Source of the DNA: Pseudomonas delhiensis
GTDB lineage: Bacteria; Pseudomonadota; Gammaproteobacteria; Pseudomonadales; Pseudomonadaceae
Assembly: GCF_900187975.1 (NCBI RefSeq)
Contig: NZ_FZPC01000043.1
Span: 1 to 46,050 of the forward strand
DNA length: 46,050 bases
Direction: 5' to 3'
Positions 1 to 6,343 of the stretch are shown piece after piece (the first letter of the stretch is position 1; each line of letters begins with the position of its first letter). Both the position numbers and the translations under genes were made by a program. Under the pieces are notes generated by a model. That model searched no databases, had not been told where the DNA came from, and saw only the letters and a list, made by a program, of their open reading frames with translations.

Positions 1-290
1 CAGATCGCTTCGGCGTCGTGGGCATCGTGCTTGTCGCCCTTGACGTAGGGTTTGACGAACTGCGGGGCGATCAGGCGGACCTCGTGTCCCAGCTGGCGCA
101 GTTCGCGCGCCCAGTAGTGCGCACTGCCACAGGCCTCCATCGCCACCAGGCATGGCGCCAACTGGCGGAAGAAATCCTGGACCTTGTCGCGCTTGAGCTG
201 GCGACGGCACACCACCTGTTCGTGGCTGTCGACCGCGTGCACCTGGAAGACTTGTTTTGCCAGATCCAAGCCAATGCGTTTAATGTTCAT
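1..290 (-). CDS. IS110-family transposase, N-terminal part (gene continues beyond the window)
   Basis: The visible 96 residues start MNIKRIGLDLAK and contain the DEDD-type RuvC-like catalytic core of IS110 transposases: Asp9 in IGLDLAK, Glu52 in MEACGSAHYW, and the KHDAHDAEAI segment (Asp89, Asp92). These enzymes act as serine/DEDD recombinases that are guided to target DNA by a bridge RNA in the family members studied. The start ATG at 290 is preceded by GGAGGGGGAGTCACG, a good ribosome-binding site. The reading frame is intact as far as it is seen, so this may be a complete element rather than a remnant. The C-terminal serine domain is not in the window. A REP palindrome lies about 40 nt outside the presumed end. 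Confidence 0.85.
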   Translation of the reverse strand, partial: MNIKRIGLDLAKQVFQVHAVDSHEQVVCRRQLKRDKVQDFFRQLAPCLVAMEACGSAHYWARELRQLGHEVRLIAPQFVKPYVKGDKHDAHDAEAI

Positions 291-365
291 CGTGACTCCC
301 CCTCCGGGACTGTTGCCAACACATCAGTCTGGCACCTAGATGCCGTAGGAGGGAGGAGTCCATTT
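1..365 (-). mobile_element. Left end of an IS110-family insertion sequence (partial)
   Basis: The transposase gene runs off the window edge, so only its 5' end and a short leader (about 75 nt, 291-365) are seen. Reading on the minus strand, the sequence just outside the gene contains TGGACTCCTCCC near 353-365, which I take as the likely terminus. The precise end is not proven, because IS110 elements lack ordinary terminal inverted repeats and target duplications. A short 5' leader is more like the IS1111 branch, in which the guide (bridge) RNA lies after the gene, outside this window. That last point is inference. Confidence 0.6.
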
Positions 366-400
366 CATTGCCCTACGCTCTACGGATATAGGGTGCACCT

Positions 401-449
401 TGTAGGAGCGCGCCCTGCGCGCGATTCGCGGGCAGGGCCCGCTCCTACA
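401..449. repeat. REP palindrome, type B
   Basis: An interrupted palindrome beginning TGTAGGAGCGCGCCCTGCGC and ending GGCAGGGCCCGCTCCTACA. The same 49-bp unit recurs at 2503-2551 and five times in 27652-28369. It lies between the insertion sequence and the fpr terminator. The stretch 366-400 between them shows nothing I can name. Confidence 0.85.
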
Positions 450-485
450 CAGCCCACCCGGCATTTCCCGTATCCGCCATGAACG

Positions 486-513
486 AAAAAGCCCGCCGGG
501 TGGCGGGCTTTTT
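486..513. terminator. Bidirectional intrinsic terminator after fpr
   Basis: A GCCCGCC/GGCGGGC stem with a 4-base loop is flanked by five A on one side and a run of T on the other, so it can end transcription in both directions. It lies 13 nt past the fpr stop codon (minus strand). Confidence 0.9.
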
Positions 514-526
514 CAGCGGATCGTGC

Positions 527-1303
527 TTACTTCTCGACGAAGGCGCGCTCGATCAGGTAGTCGCCCGGCTCGCCCATGCGCGGGGAGATCTGCAGGCCGA
601 AGCCGTTGAGCACTTCGCTGGTCTCGTCCAGCATGCTCGGGCTGCCGCAGATCATGGCGCGGTCGTCCTGCGGGTTCATCGGCGGCAGGCCGATGTCGGC
701 GAACAGCTTGCCGCTGCGCATCAGGTCGGTCTGGCGACCCATGTTGCGGAACTCTTCACGGGTGACCAGGGGGTAGTAGATCAGCTTCTCTTTCACCATG
801 TCGCCGAAGTACTCGTGCTCCGGCAGGACCTTGGTGATGAAGTCGGCGTAGGCCAGCTCGCTGACCCAGCGCACGCCGTGGACCAGGATGACCTTCTCGA
901 ACTTCTCGTAGACTTCCGGATCCTGGATCACGCTCAGGAACGGCGCCATGCCGGTGCCGGTGCTCAGCAGGTACAGGTGCTTGCCGGGCTTGAGGTCGTC
1001 CAGCACCAGGGTGCCGGTGGGCTTGCGGCTGACCATCAGCTCGTCGCCTTCCTTCAGGTGCTGCAGGCGCGAGGTCAGCGGGCCGTCCGGGACCTTGATG
1101 CTGAAGAACTCCAGGTGCTCCTCGTAGTTCGGGCTGGCGATGGAGTAGGCGCGCATCAGCGGGCGACCGTTGACCTCCAGGCCGATCATCACGAACTGGC
1201 CGGTCTTGAAGCGCAGGCCCGGGTTACGGGTGGTCTTGAAGCTGAAGAGGGTGTCGTTCCAGTGGTGGACGCTGAGAACGCGCTCGGTGTACAGGTTGCT
1301 CAT
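527..1303 (-). CDS. fpr: Ferredoxin/flavodoxin-NADP+ reductase
   Basis: This 258-residue flavoprotein moves electrons between NADPH and ferredoxin or flavodoxin in the cytoplasm, supporting iron-sulfur and oxidative-stress metabolism. The N-terminal FAD-binding barrel has the RAYSIAS motif (Arg-x-Tyr-Ser, near residue 51) that holds the flavin. The C-terminal NADP domain has STGTGMAPFLS (near residue 115) and ends with ERAFVEK. The length equals that of bacterial subclass I Fpr. I chose ATG at 1303 over the TTG at 1306 because AGGAGTCC sits at the correct distance. The gene is divergent from a LysR regulator (finR), the arrangement known from P. putida and P. aeruginosa, where FinR activates fpr during superoxide or osmotic stress. 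It ends at a strong terminator. Confidence 0.96.
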   Translation of the reverse strand: MSNLYTERVLSVHHWNDTLFSFKTTRNPGLRFKTGQFVMIGLEVNGRPLMRAYSIASPNYEEHLEFFSIKVPDGPLTSRLQHLKEGDELMVSRKPTGTLVLDDLKPGKHLYLLSTGTGMAPFLSVIQDPEVYEKFEKVILVHGVRWVSELAYADFITKVLPEHEYFGDMVKEKLIYYPLVTREEFRNMGRQTDLMRSGKLFADIGLPPMNPQDDRAMICGSPSMLDETSEVLNGFGLQISPRMGEPGDYLIERAFVEK

Positions 1304-1400
1304 CAAGGACTCCTAGAGATTCGTGGCGCACCCCAGCAGATCCCGGACGTAGCGCGATTGCGCGACATTTTATAGGGGGCGAGAATATCCGCAAAATAAA

Positions 1401-1434
1401 TTATCTGGATATTGCTAATCCAAAACGCAGATAA
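1401..1434. promoter_or_regulatory. Candidate FinR operator in the fpr-finR divergent region
   Basis: The 232-bp gap between the divergent genes holds two nested palindromes: TTATCTG (1401-1407) matched by CAGATAA (1428-1434), and inside it TGGAT-N7-ATCCA (1406-1422), which fits the T-N11-A pattern of LysR-type sites. The position is what an autoregulated LysR activator would use. Binding is inferred, not shown. Confidence 0.5.
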
Positions 1435-1535
1435 GGGACGCCTGGCGGCCAGCGCGCGCCAGATTACTCCCGCTGCTGCCCCGCCAGGGGCGACCGAATG
1501 TCGCGCCCCTCGCCCGCCACGGAGCCCCCGAACCG

Positions 1536-2462
1536 ATGAAATTCACCCTGCGCCAGATGGAAGTCTTCGTCGCCGTGGCCCAGCAGGAAAGCGTCTCGCG
1601 CGCCGCCGAGGCGCTGTCGCTGTCGCAGTCGGCCACCAGCACCGCGCTGGGCGAACTGGAGCGGCAGTTCGACTGCAAGCTGTTCGACCGCGTCGGCAAG
1701 CGCCTGACCTTGAACGCCCTGGGCCACCAGTTGCTGCCCCAGGCGGTGGCGCTGCTGGACCGCGGCAGCGAGATCGAGACGCTGCTCAACGGCAAGAGCG
1801 CCTTCGGCTCCCTGGACCTGGGCGCCACCCTGACCATCGGCAACTACCTGGCCACCCTGCTGATCGGCACCTTCATGCAGCGCCAGCCGGACTGCCGGGT
1901 GCGCCTGCACGTGCACAACACCGCCCACGTGGTGCAGCGCATCGCCCACTACGAGCTGGACCTGGGCCTGATCGAGGGCGACTGCCAGCACCCGGACATC
2001 GAGGTGCAGCCGTGGATGGAGGACGAGCTGGTGGTGTTCTGCGCGCCGCAGCACCCCTTGGCCAGCGCCGGGCCGGCGGACCTGCAGCGCCTGAGCAGCG
2101 AGGCCTGGATCCTCCGCGAGCAGGGCTCGGGCACCCGCCTGACCTTCGACCAGGCCATGCGCCACCACCTCGAGCCGCTGAACATCCGCCTGGAGCTGGA
2201 GCACACCGAGGCGATCAAGCGCGCCGTGGAATCCGGCCTGGGCATCGGCTGCATCTCGCGCCTGGCCCTGCGCGACGCCTTCCGCCGCGGCAGCCTGGTG
2301 CCGGTGGATACCCCGCAACTGGACCTGCGCCGGCAGTTCTACTTCATCTGGCACCGGCAGAAATACCAGACCGCGACCATGCGCGAATTCCTCGACCTGT
2401 GCCGCAGCGAGACGGCGGGCATCAGCCGCAGCGACGAGATCGTGCTGCCGCTGATTCCCTGA
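1536..2462 (+). CDS. finR: LysR-family regulator FinR
   Basis: A 308-residue LysR-type transcription factor. The N-terminal winged helix-turn-helix covers about residues 3-62 (SVSRAAEALSLSQSATSTAL), followed by a linker helix and a periplasmic-binding-like effector domain from about residue 90. The divergent position next to fpr identifies it as FinR, known to be needed for induction of fpr by superoxide generators. It starts at ATG 1536; an upstream GGAG in CACGGAGCCCCC gives a ribosome-binding site slightly far from the start. A REP palindrome follows the gene at 2503. LysR proteins are numerous and similar, so the name rests mainly on context. Confidence 0.85.
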   Translation: MKFTLRQMEVFVAVAQQESVSRAAEALSLSQSATSTALGELERQFDCKLFDRVGKRLTLNALGHQLLPQAVALLDRGSEIETLLNGKSAFGSLDLGATLTIGNYLATLLIGTFMQRQPDCRVRLHVHNTAHVVQRIAHYELDLGLIEGDCQHPDIEVQPWMEDELVVFCAPQHPLASAGPADLQRLSSEAWILREQGSGTRLTFDQAMRHHLEPLNIRLELEHTEAIKRAVESGLGIGCISRLALRDAFRRGSLVPVDTPQLDLRRQFYFIWHRQKYQTATMREFLDLCRSETAGISRSDEIVLPLIP

Positions 2463-2502
2463 GGCGGCAGCCCGGCATACACGGGAAAATTCGGCATCGA
2501 CC

Positions 2503-2551
2503 TGTAGGAGCGCGCCCTGCGCGCGAATCGCGGGCAGGGCCCGCTCCTACA
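2503..2551. repeat. REP palindrome, type B, between finR and dgkA
   Basis: Nearly identical to the unit at 401-449 (GTAGGAGCG...CGCTCCTAC arms), with one base changed in the centre (GCGAATCGCG rather than GCGATTCGCG). It sits between the 3' ends of two convergent genes, the usual REP location. Confidence 0.85.
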
Positions 2552-2566
2552 GGGAGCGACGCCGGC

Positions 2567-2938
2567 TCAACCCAGCAGGATCACCGCCCAGGTCACGGTG
2601 ATGATGGTCAGCGCGACGAACTGCGCGGCGCTGCCCATGTCCTTGGCGTTCTTCGACAGCGGGTGGCGCTCCAGGGAGACGCGGTCGACCACCGCCTCCA
2701 CCGCCGAGTTGAGCAGCTCGACGATCAGCGCCAGCAGGCACACGGCGATCATCAGCGCACGCTCGCCGCGGGTGACGTCGCAGAAGAACGCCAGCGGGAC
2801 GAGGATGACGTTGATCAGCACCAGTTGGCGGAAGGCCGCCTCGCCACGGAAGGCGGCGACGAAACCGGCCATGGAGTAGCCGGCGGCATTGAGGATGCGC
2901 TTCAGGCCGGTCTGGCCCTTGAAGGGGGAGGAAGTCAC
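2567..2938 (-). CDS. dgkA: Diacylglycerol kinase (prokaryotic type)
   Basis: A 123-residue inner-membrane enzyme that phosphorylates diacylglycerol to phosphatidic acid, recycling lipid left over from membrane-derived oligosaccharide or lipid A decoration. It has an amphipathic N-terminus (GLKRILNAAGYSMAGF), the FRGEAAFRQ segment, and three hydrophobic helices. The signature LIVELLNSAVEAVVDR carries the catalytic Glu and the metal-binding Glu/Asn. The usual length of about 122 residues is reached with the GTG start at 2938, preceded by GAGAG. A GTG at 2968 in the same frame would add ten residues but lacks a good ribosome-binding site. It lies about 80 nt after erdR on the same strand. Confidence 0.93.
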   Translation of the reverse strand: MTSSPFKGQTGLKRILNAAGYSMAGFVAAFRGEAAFRQLVLINVILVPLAFFCDVTRGERALMIAVCLLALIVELLNSAVEAVVDRVSLERHPLSKNAKDMGSAAQFVALTIITVTWAVILLG

Positions 2939-3019
2939 GAAGGGCTCTCTGCGAAAAAGACGCGGCACTCTAAACCAGGCGCCGTAGGAAAGTGTGAAAC
3001 GAAGGTCACGGGCAGCCGC

Positions 3020-3670
3020 TCAGGCGCCCGGAACCGTTTCCATCTGTTGCAGCAACAGCGCCGCCTGGGTACGGGTGCGCACGTTGAGCTTGCGGAAGAT
3101 GGCCGTGACGTGGGCCTTCACGGTGGCCTCGGAGACGCTCAGCTCGAAAGCGATCTGCTTGTTCAGCAGGCCCTCGCAGACCATGGTCAGCACGCGGAAC
3201 TGCTGCGGCGTGAGGCTGGCCAGGCCGGCGCTGGCGGCGCGCACTTCCTCGCTGAGCTCGGTCACCGCGTCGGCCTGCGGCGGCCACCAGACGTCGCCGT
3301 CGAGCACCGCGCGCACCGCCTGCTGCAGGGTGGCCATGTCGCTGGACTTGGGGATGAAGCCGCTGGCGCCGAACTCCCGGGAGCGCTGCACCACGGCGGC
3401 GTCTTCCTGGGCCGAGATCATCACCACCGGAATCTGCGGGTACTGCCCGCGCAGCAGCACCAGGCCGGAGAAACCGTAGGCGCCGGGCATGTTCAGGTCG
3501 AGCAGGACCAGGTCCCAGTCGGCCTTGTCGTTGAGCCTGGCTTCCAACTCGGCGATGCTCGCCGCCTCCACCAGCTTCGCGTCGGGACCCAGCCCGAGGG
3601 TCAGGGCCTGGTGCAGGGCACTACGGAACAGCGGGTGATCGTCAGCGATCAGGATTTCGTAGGAAGCCAT
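3020..3670 (-). CDS. erdR: Orphan LuxR-type response regulator ErdR
   Basis: A 216-residue two-component response regulator. The receiver domain (about 1-120) has the acidic pair Asp10/Asp11, phospho-acceptor Asp58 in LLDLNMPG and Lys108 in GFIPKSSD. The C-terminal LuxR/NarL helix-turn-helix (about 150-210) includes LTPQQFRVLTMVCEGLLNKQ. No sensor kinase gene is adjacent, so it is an orphan. The sequence matches what I recall of ErdR, which in P. aeruginosa and P. putida controls ethanol oxidation and acetate use. The ATG at 3670 has AAGGAA at the right distance. It is divergent from the DMT transporter gene, with a 226-bp gap between them. Confidence 0.9.
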   Translation of the reverse strand: MASYEILIADDHPLFRSALHQALTLGLGPDAKLVEAASIAELEARLNDKADWDLVLLDLNMPGAYGFSGLVLLRGQYPQIPVVMISAQEDAAVVQRSREFGASGFIPKSSDMATLQQAVRAVLDGDVWWPPQADAVTELSEEVRAASAGLASLTPQQFRVLTMVCEGLLNKQIAFELSVSEATVKAHVTAIFRKLNVRTRTQAALLLQQMETVPGA

Positions 3671-3767
3671 GTAAGTTCCTTGGTGGCCAGGCTCGATCCC
3701 CGACCAAGGGTAGTGGCGGGGCCAGCGTGGGAAAGGTCGTAACCTGATTGCCGCATTGTACGCAAAT

Positions 3768-3781
3768 GCATCGGCCGATGC
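3768..3781. promoter_or_regulatory. Perfect 14-bp palindrome between erdR and the DMT transporter gene
   Basis: GCATCGGCCGATGC is fully self-complementary and lies about 100 nt upstream of erdR and 115 nt upstream of the divergent transporter. It could be a regulator site. No known consensus was recognised, so this is only a candidate. Confidence 0.25.
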
Positions 3782-3896
3782 CCGCGCAGAATGCGCCGCG
3801 CCCCCATTCCCGGCGCTCCCGCTGACAGGTTGGACAGCTTTTCAAAGTCCCTGGCTTGCGGCAGAGTTGCGCTCTTTTTTGCCTGCCGAGAACACC

Positions 3897-4778
3897 ATGA
3901 AGAGCCACGCCCTGCGCGCCGATATCCTGATGCTGGTCACCGCCATGATCTGGGGGGTGTCCTTCGTCGCGCAGCGGCTGGGGATGGACGCCATCGGGCC
4001 CTTCCTCTACACCGGCCTGCGCTTCGCCCTCGGCGCCCTGATGCTGCTGCCGCTGCTGGCCTGGTCGGCCAGGCGCGGCGCCCAGCCGTTCAACCGCGGC
4101 CTGCTGCTGGCGGGCCTGGCCATCGGCACCGCGCTGACCCTCGGCATCAACCTGCAGCAGGTCGGCCTGCTGTTCACCAGCGTGACCAACTCCGGCTTCA
4201 TCACCGGGCTGTACGTGATCATAGTGCCGCTGCTCGGCCTGCTGCTGGGCCACCGCACCGGCATGGGCACCTGGCTGGGCGCGGCGCTGGCGGTGGTGGG
4301 CATGGCCATGCTGAGCATAGGCCCGGGCTTCCAGGTGGCCTCCGGCGACTGGCTGCAGCTGGCCGGCGCGCTGGTGTGGGGCTGCCACGTGCTGCTGGTG
4401 GGGCTGTTCGCCAGCCGCTACGACCCGATCCGCCTGGCCTTCCTGCAGTTCGCCACCTGCTCGGTGGTGAGCATGGCGCTGGCGGTGATCTTCGAGGAAA
4501 TCCACTGGGAGGCCATCGTCCAGGCCGGCCCGGCGCTGCTCTACGGCGGCCTGCTGGGCGTGGGCACCGGCTTCACCCTGCAGGTGATCGCGCAGAAGCA
4601 CGCCATCGCCTCCCACGCCGCCATCATCCTGTCCCTGGAAGCGGTGTTCGCCGCCATCGCCGGGGCGATCTTCCTCGACGAGAGCCTGCACACGCGCGGC
4701 TACATCGGTTGCGCGCTGATGCTCGCCGGCATGCTGGTGGCCCAGCTGTGGCCGCAGAAGAAGGCCGCGGCGGCCTGA
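3897..4778 (+). CDS. DMT-superfamily (EamA) transporter
   Basis: A 293-residue inner-membrane protein with two EamA repeats (about 5-135 and 145-285) and roughly ten hydrophobic helices. Family members export amino acids, nucleotides or other small metabolites; the substrate cannot be told here. The ATG at 3897 is chosen because the first helix (ADILMLVTAMIWGVSFVAQR) follows directly and the upstream in-frame extension is not hydrophobic or family-like; the ribosome-binding site is weak (CCGAGAACACC). The gene ends four bases from the stop of the convergent tapT gene. Confidence 0.85.
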   Translation: MKSHALRADILMLVTAMIWGVSFVAQRLGMDAIGPFLYTGLRFALGALMLLPLLAWSARRGAQPFNRGLLLAGLAIGTALTLGINLQQVGLLFTSVTNSGFITGLYVIIVPLLGLLLGHRTGMGTWLGAALAVVGMAMLSIGPGFQVASGDWLQLAGALVWGCHVLLVGLFASRYDPIRLAFLQFATCSVVSMALAVIFEEIHWEAIVQAGPALLYGGLLGVGTGFTLQVIAQKHAIASHAAIILSLEAVFAAIAGAIFLDESLHTRGYIGCALMLAGMLVAQLWPQKKAAAA

Positions 4779-4781
4779 GCC

Positions 4782-5522
4782 CTAGAGCGCGGTGTAGGGC
4801 CGCAGAGCCTGGTGCGCCGGGCTCTGCTCGTCCAGGCCGCGCTGGTGCTTGGCGCCCAGGTAGCGCTCGCTGAACACATCCAGGTAGGCGTCCAGCGCAT
4901 CCCCCGCGCGCCGGTCGCCGGCCAGGCCCAGGCACAGCGCCGCCACTTCCGCGGTGCACAGGTGCTCGTCGAACTTGGAGCGGCGCAGGCGGTAGCGCGA
5001 CAGCGCCTCGGGGGTGATGCTCAGCACCGGGAAACGGTCCAGGTAGGGGCTCTTGCGGAACATCTTGCGCGCCTCGTTCCAGGTGGCGTCCAGCAGGATG
5101 AACAGCGGGCGCCTGCCGGGCGCCGGTTCCACCCGCTCCACCACCCGCTCGGCGGCGACGAACTCGCCGGGGAACACCACGTAGGGCTGCCACTGCGGGT
5201 CGTCCAGCAGCGCCAGCAGGGCCGGGTCGACCTCGATCCGCGACCAGCCGAAGGCCCAGGTGTCCGGCACCGTCTCGGCGATCAGCCAGCCGGTGTTGCT
5301 CGGCTTCAGCGGCTCGGTGTCGAACATCACCAGGCACATCCCGGCATTGGCCTGCACCCGCGGCTGCCAGGCGCACATGCAGTAGTCCGGGCGCAGGCGG
5401 CAGCCGGCGCAGCGCGGCGAACGCGAGCCGCGGGCCACGAAGGGCTTCACGCAACGGGCCAGGCGCTCGGCGCGCAGGCGGGCGACGGCATGGTTCTTGG
5501 CGGCGGGATGGGCAGGTGACAT
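4782..5522 (-). CDS. tapT: DTW-domain tRNA-uridine aminocarboxypropyltransferase
   Basis: A 246-residue protein of the DTW/TapT family (E. coli YfiP), which uses S-adenosylmethionine to add an aminocarboxypropyl group to uridine 47 of tRNA. Features seen are four cysteines, Cys38, Cys41, Cys48 and Cys50 (CAGC...CMC), that probably bind a metal. The family motif appears as LLDATWNEARKM (Asp145-x-Thr147-Trp148), near GRRPLFILL, and a C-terminal TAEVAALCLGL segment follows. I chose ATG 5522 because the upstream reading frame codes for low-complexity Arg/Pro sequence outside the family. It stands alone, convergent with the DMT gene. The function is taken from the family. Confidence 0.87.
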   Translation of the reverse strand: MSPAHPAAKNHAVARLRAERLARCVKPFVARGSRSPRCAGCRLRPDYCMCAWQPRVQANAGMCLVMFDTEPLKPSNTGWLIAETVPDTWAFGWSRIEVDPALLALLDDPQWQPYVVFPGEFVAAERVVERVEPAPGRRPLFILLDATWNEARKMFRKSPYLDRFPVLSITPEALSRYRLRRSKFDEHLCTAEVAALCLGLAGDRRAGDALDAYLDVFSERYLGAKHQRGLDEQSPAHQALRPYTAL

Positions 5523-5689
5523 CGGCAACTCGGGCGGGCGATCACGGCGGGCGGCGATTGTAGCAGAGCCCCTGCGCGCCCAGGCCGCTCGGCAGCCAGG
5601 CGGTTTTCGGGGACAATGGCGCCCGCATCCATCCGCCGAACCCAGAAGGGTCCGCGCGGTCGAACAGGCACCCATGCCAGGAGATACCC

Positions 5690-6097
5690 ATGCTGCGCCT
5701 AACCGCCCTCGCCCTCTGCCTCGTCCTGCCCGCGGCCCACGCCGCGTCGCTCAAGGATTTCGAACTGGCCAAGACACTGGAGAAAGTCGCCAAGGAAAGC
5801 AGCGAAGGCACGCCGCGCGCGATCAACGAGGACATCCTCGACCAGGGCTACACCGTCCAGGGCAACCAGCTGATCAACCACCTCAGCGTGCGCGCCAGCC
5901 ACGCCGCGAAAATGCGCGCCAACCCCGAGAGCGTGCGCAGCCAACTGGGCGACAGCGTGTGCAGCAACACCGGCTACCGCCAGTTGCTGGCCCAGGGCGC
6001 GGTCCTCACCTACGACTTCACCGAGTACCACACCAACGCCCCGGTGGCCGTCGAGCGCTTCGACGCCGGCAGTTGCCGCATCAAGCTGCAGAAGTGA
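5690..6097 (+). CDS. PA3611-family quorum-sensing-regulated secreted protein
   Basis: A 135-residue protein with a clear signal peptide (MLRLTALALCLVLPAAHAAS, cleaved near residue 18), so it is exported to the periplasm or beyond. Two cysteines in the mature part (in GDSVCSNTG and AGSCRIK) could form a disulfide. It resembles PA3611, founder of the QSregVF family of putative quorum-sensing-regulated virulence factors; the biochemical activity is not known. The ribosome-binding site GGAGATACCC is strong. The next gene, also of a QS-regulated family, starts 10 nt later, so the two are probably one operon. Confidence 0.85.
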   Translation: MLRLTALALCLVLPAAHAASLKDFELAKTLEKVAKESSEGTPRAINEDILDQGYTVQGNQLINHLSVRASHAAKMRANPESVRSQLGDSVCSNTGYRQLLAQGAVLTYDFTEYHTNAPVAVERFDAGSCRIKLQK

Positions 6098-6107
6098 AGC
6101 CGGCGCC

Positions 6108-6329
6108 ATGCTGGAGTCGGAAAAGCTCAACCTGCTGAAGATCGCCCGCACGCCGATGCCCTTCGGCAAGTACCAGGGGCGCATGCTGGTGGACCTGCCG
6201 GAGGAATACCTGTTGTGGTTCCAGCGCAATGACAGCTTTCCCAAGGGCGAGCTGGGCCGCCTGATGCAGATAGTGCTGGAACTGAAAGTCGAGGGCCTCA
6301 ACGCCCTCGTCAAACCGCTGAAGCGCTAA
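6108..6329 (+). CDS. DUF3820 (QSregVF_b) small protein
   Basis: A 73-residue protein with the family core MPFGKYQGRMLVDLPEEYLL (residues about 17-36) and no signal peptide or membrane segment, so cytoplasmic. DUF3820 proteins such as PA3612 are listed as putative quorum-sensing-regulated virulence factors and occur also as domains of exonuclease-like proteins; a nucleic-acid role is possible but not shown. It is translated from ATG 6108, just after the PA3611-like gene, and is convergent to the phosphoketolase gene, whose stop is 14 nt away. Confidence 0.88.
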   Translation: MLESEKLNLLKIARTPMPFGKYQGRMLVDLPEEYLLWFQRNDSFPKGELGRLMQIVLELKVEGLNALVKPLKR

Positions 6330-6343
6330 GACGCCCCAGCGTT

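Noticed and set aside
479..1375. A long open frame (298 codons) on the plus strand across fpr
   Set aside because: It is antisense to a certain gene and is Leu/Ala/Gln/His-rich with no domain; GC-rich genes commonly leave such frames open.
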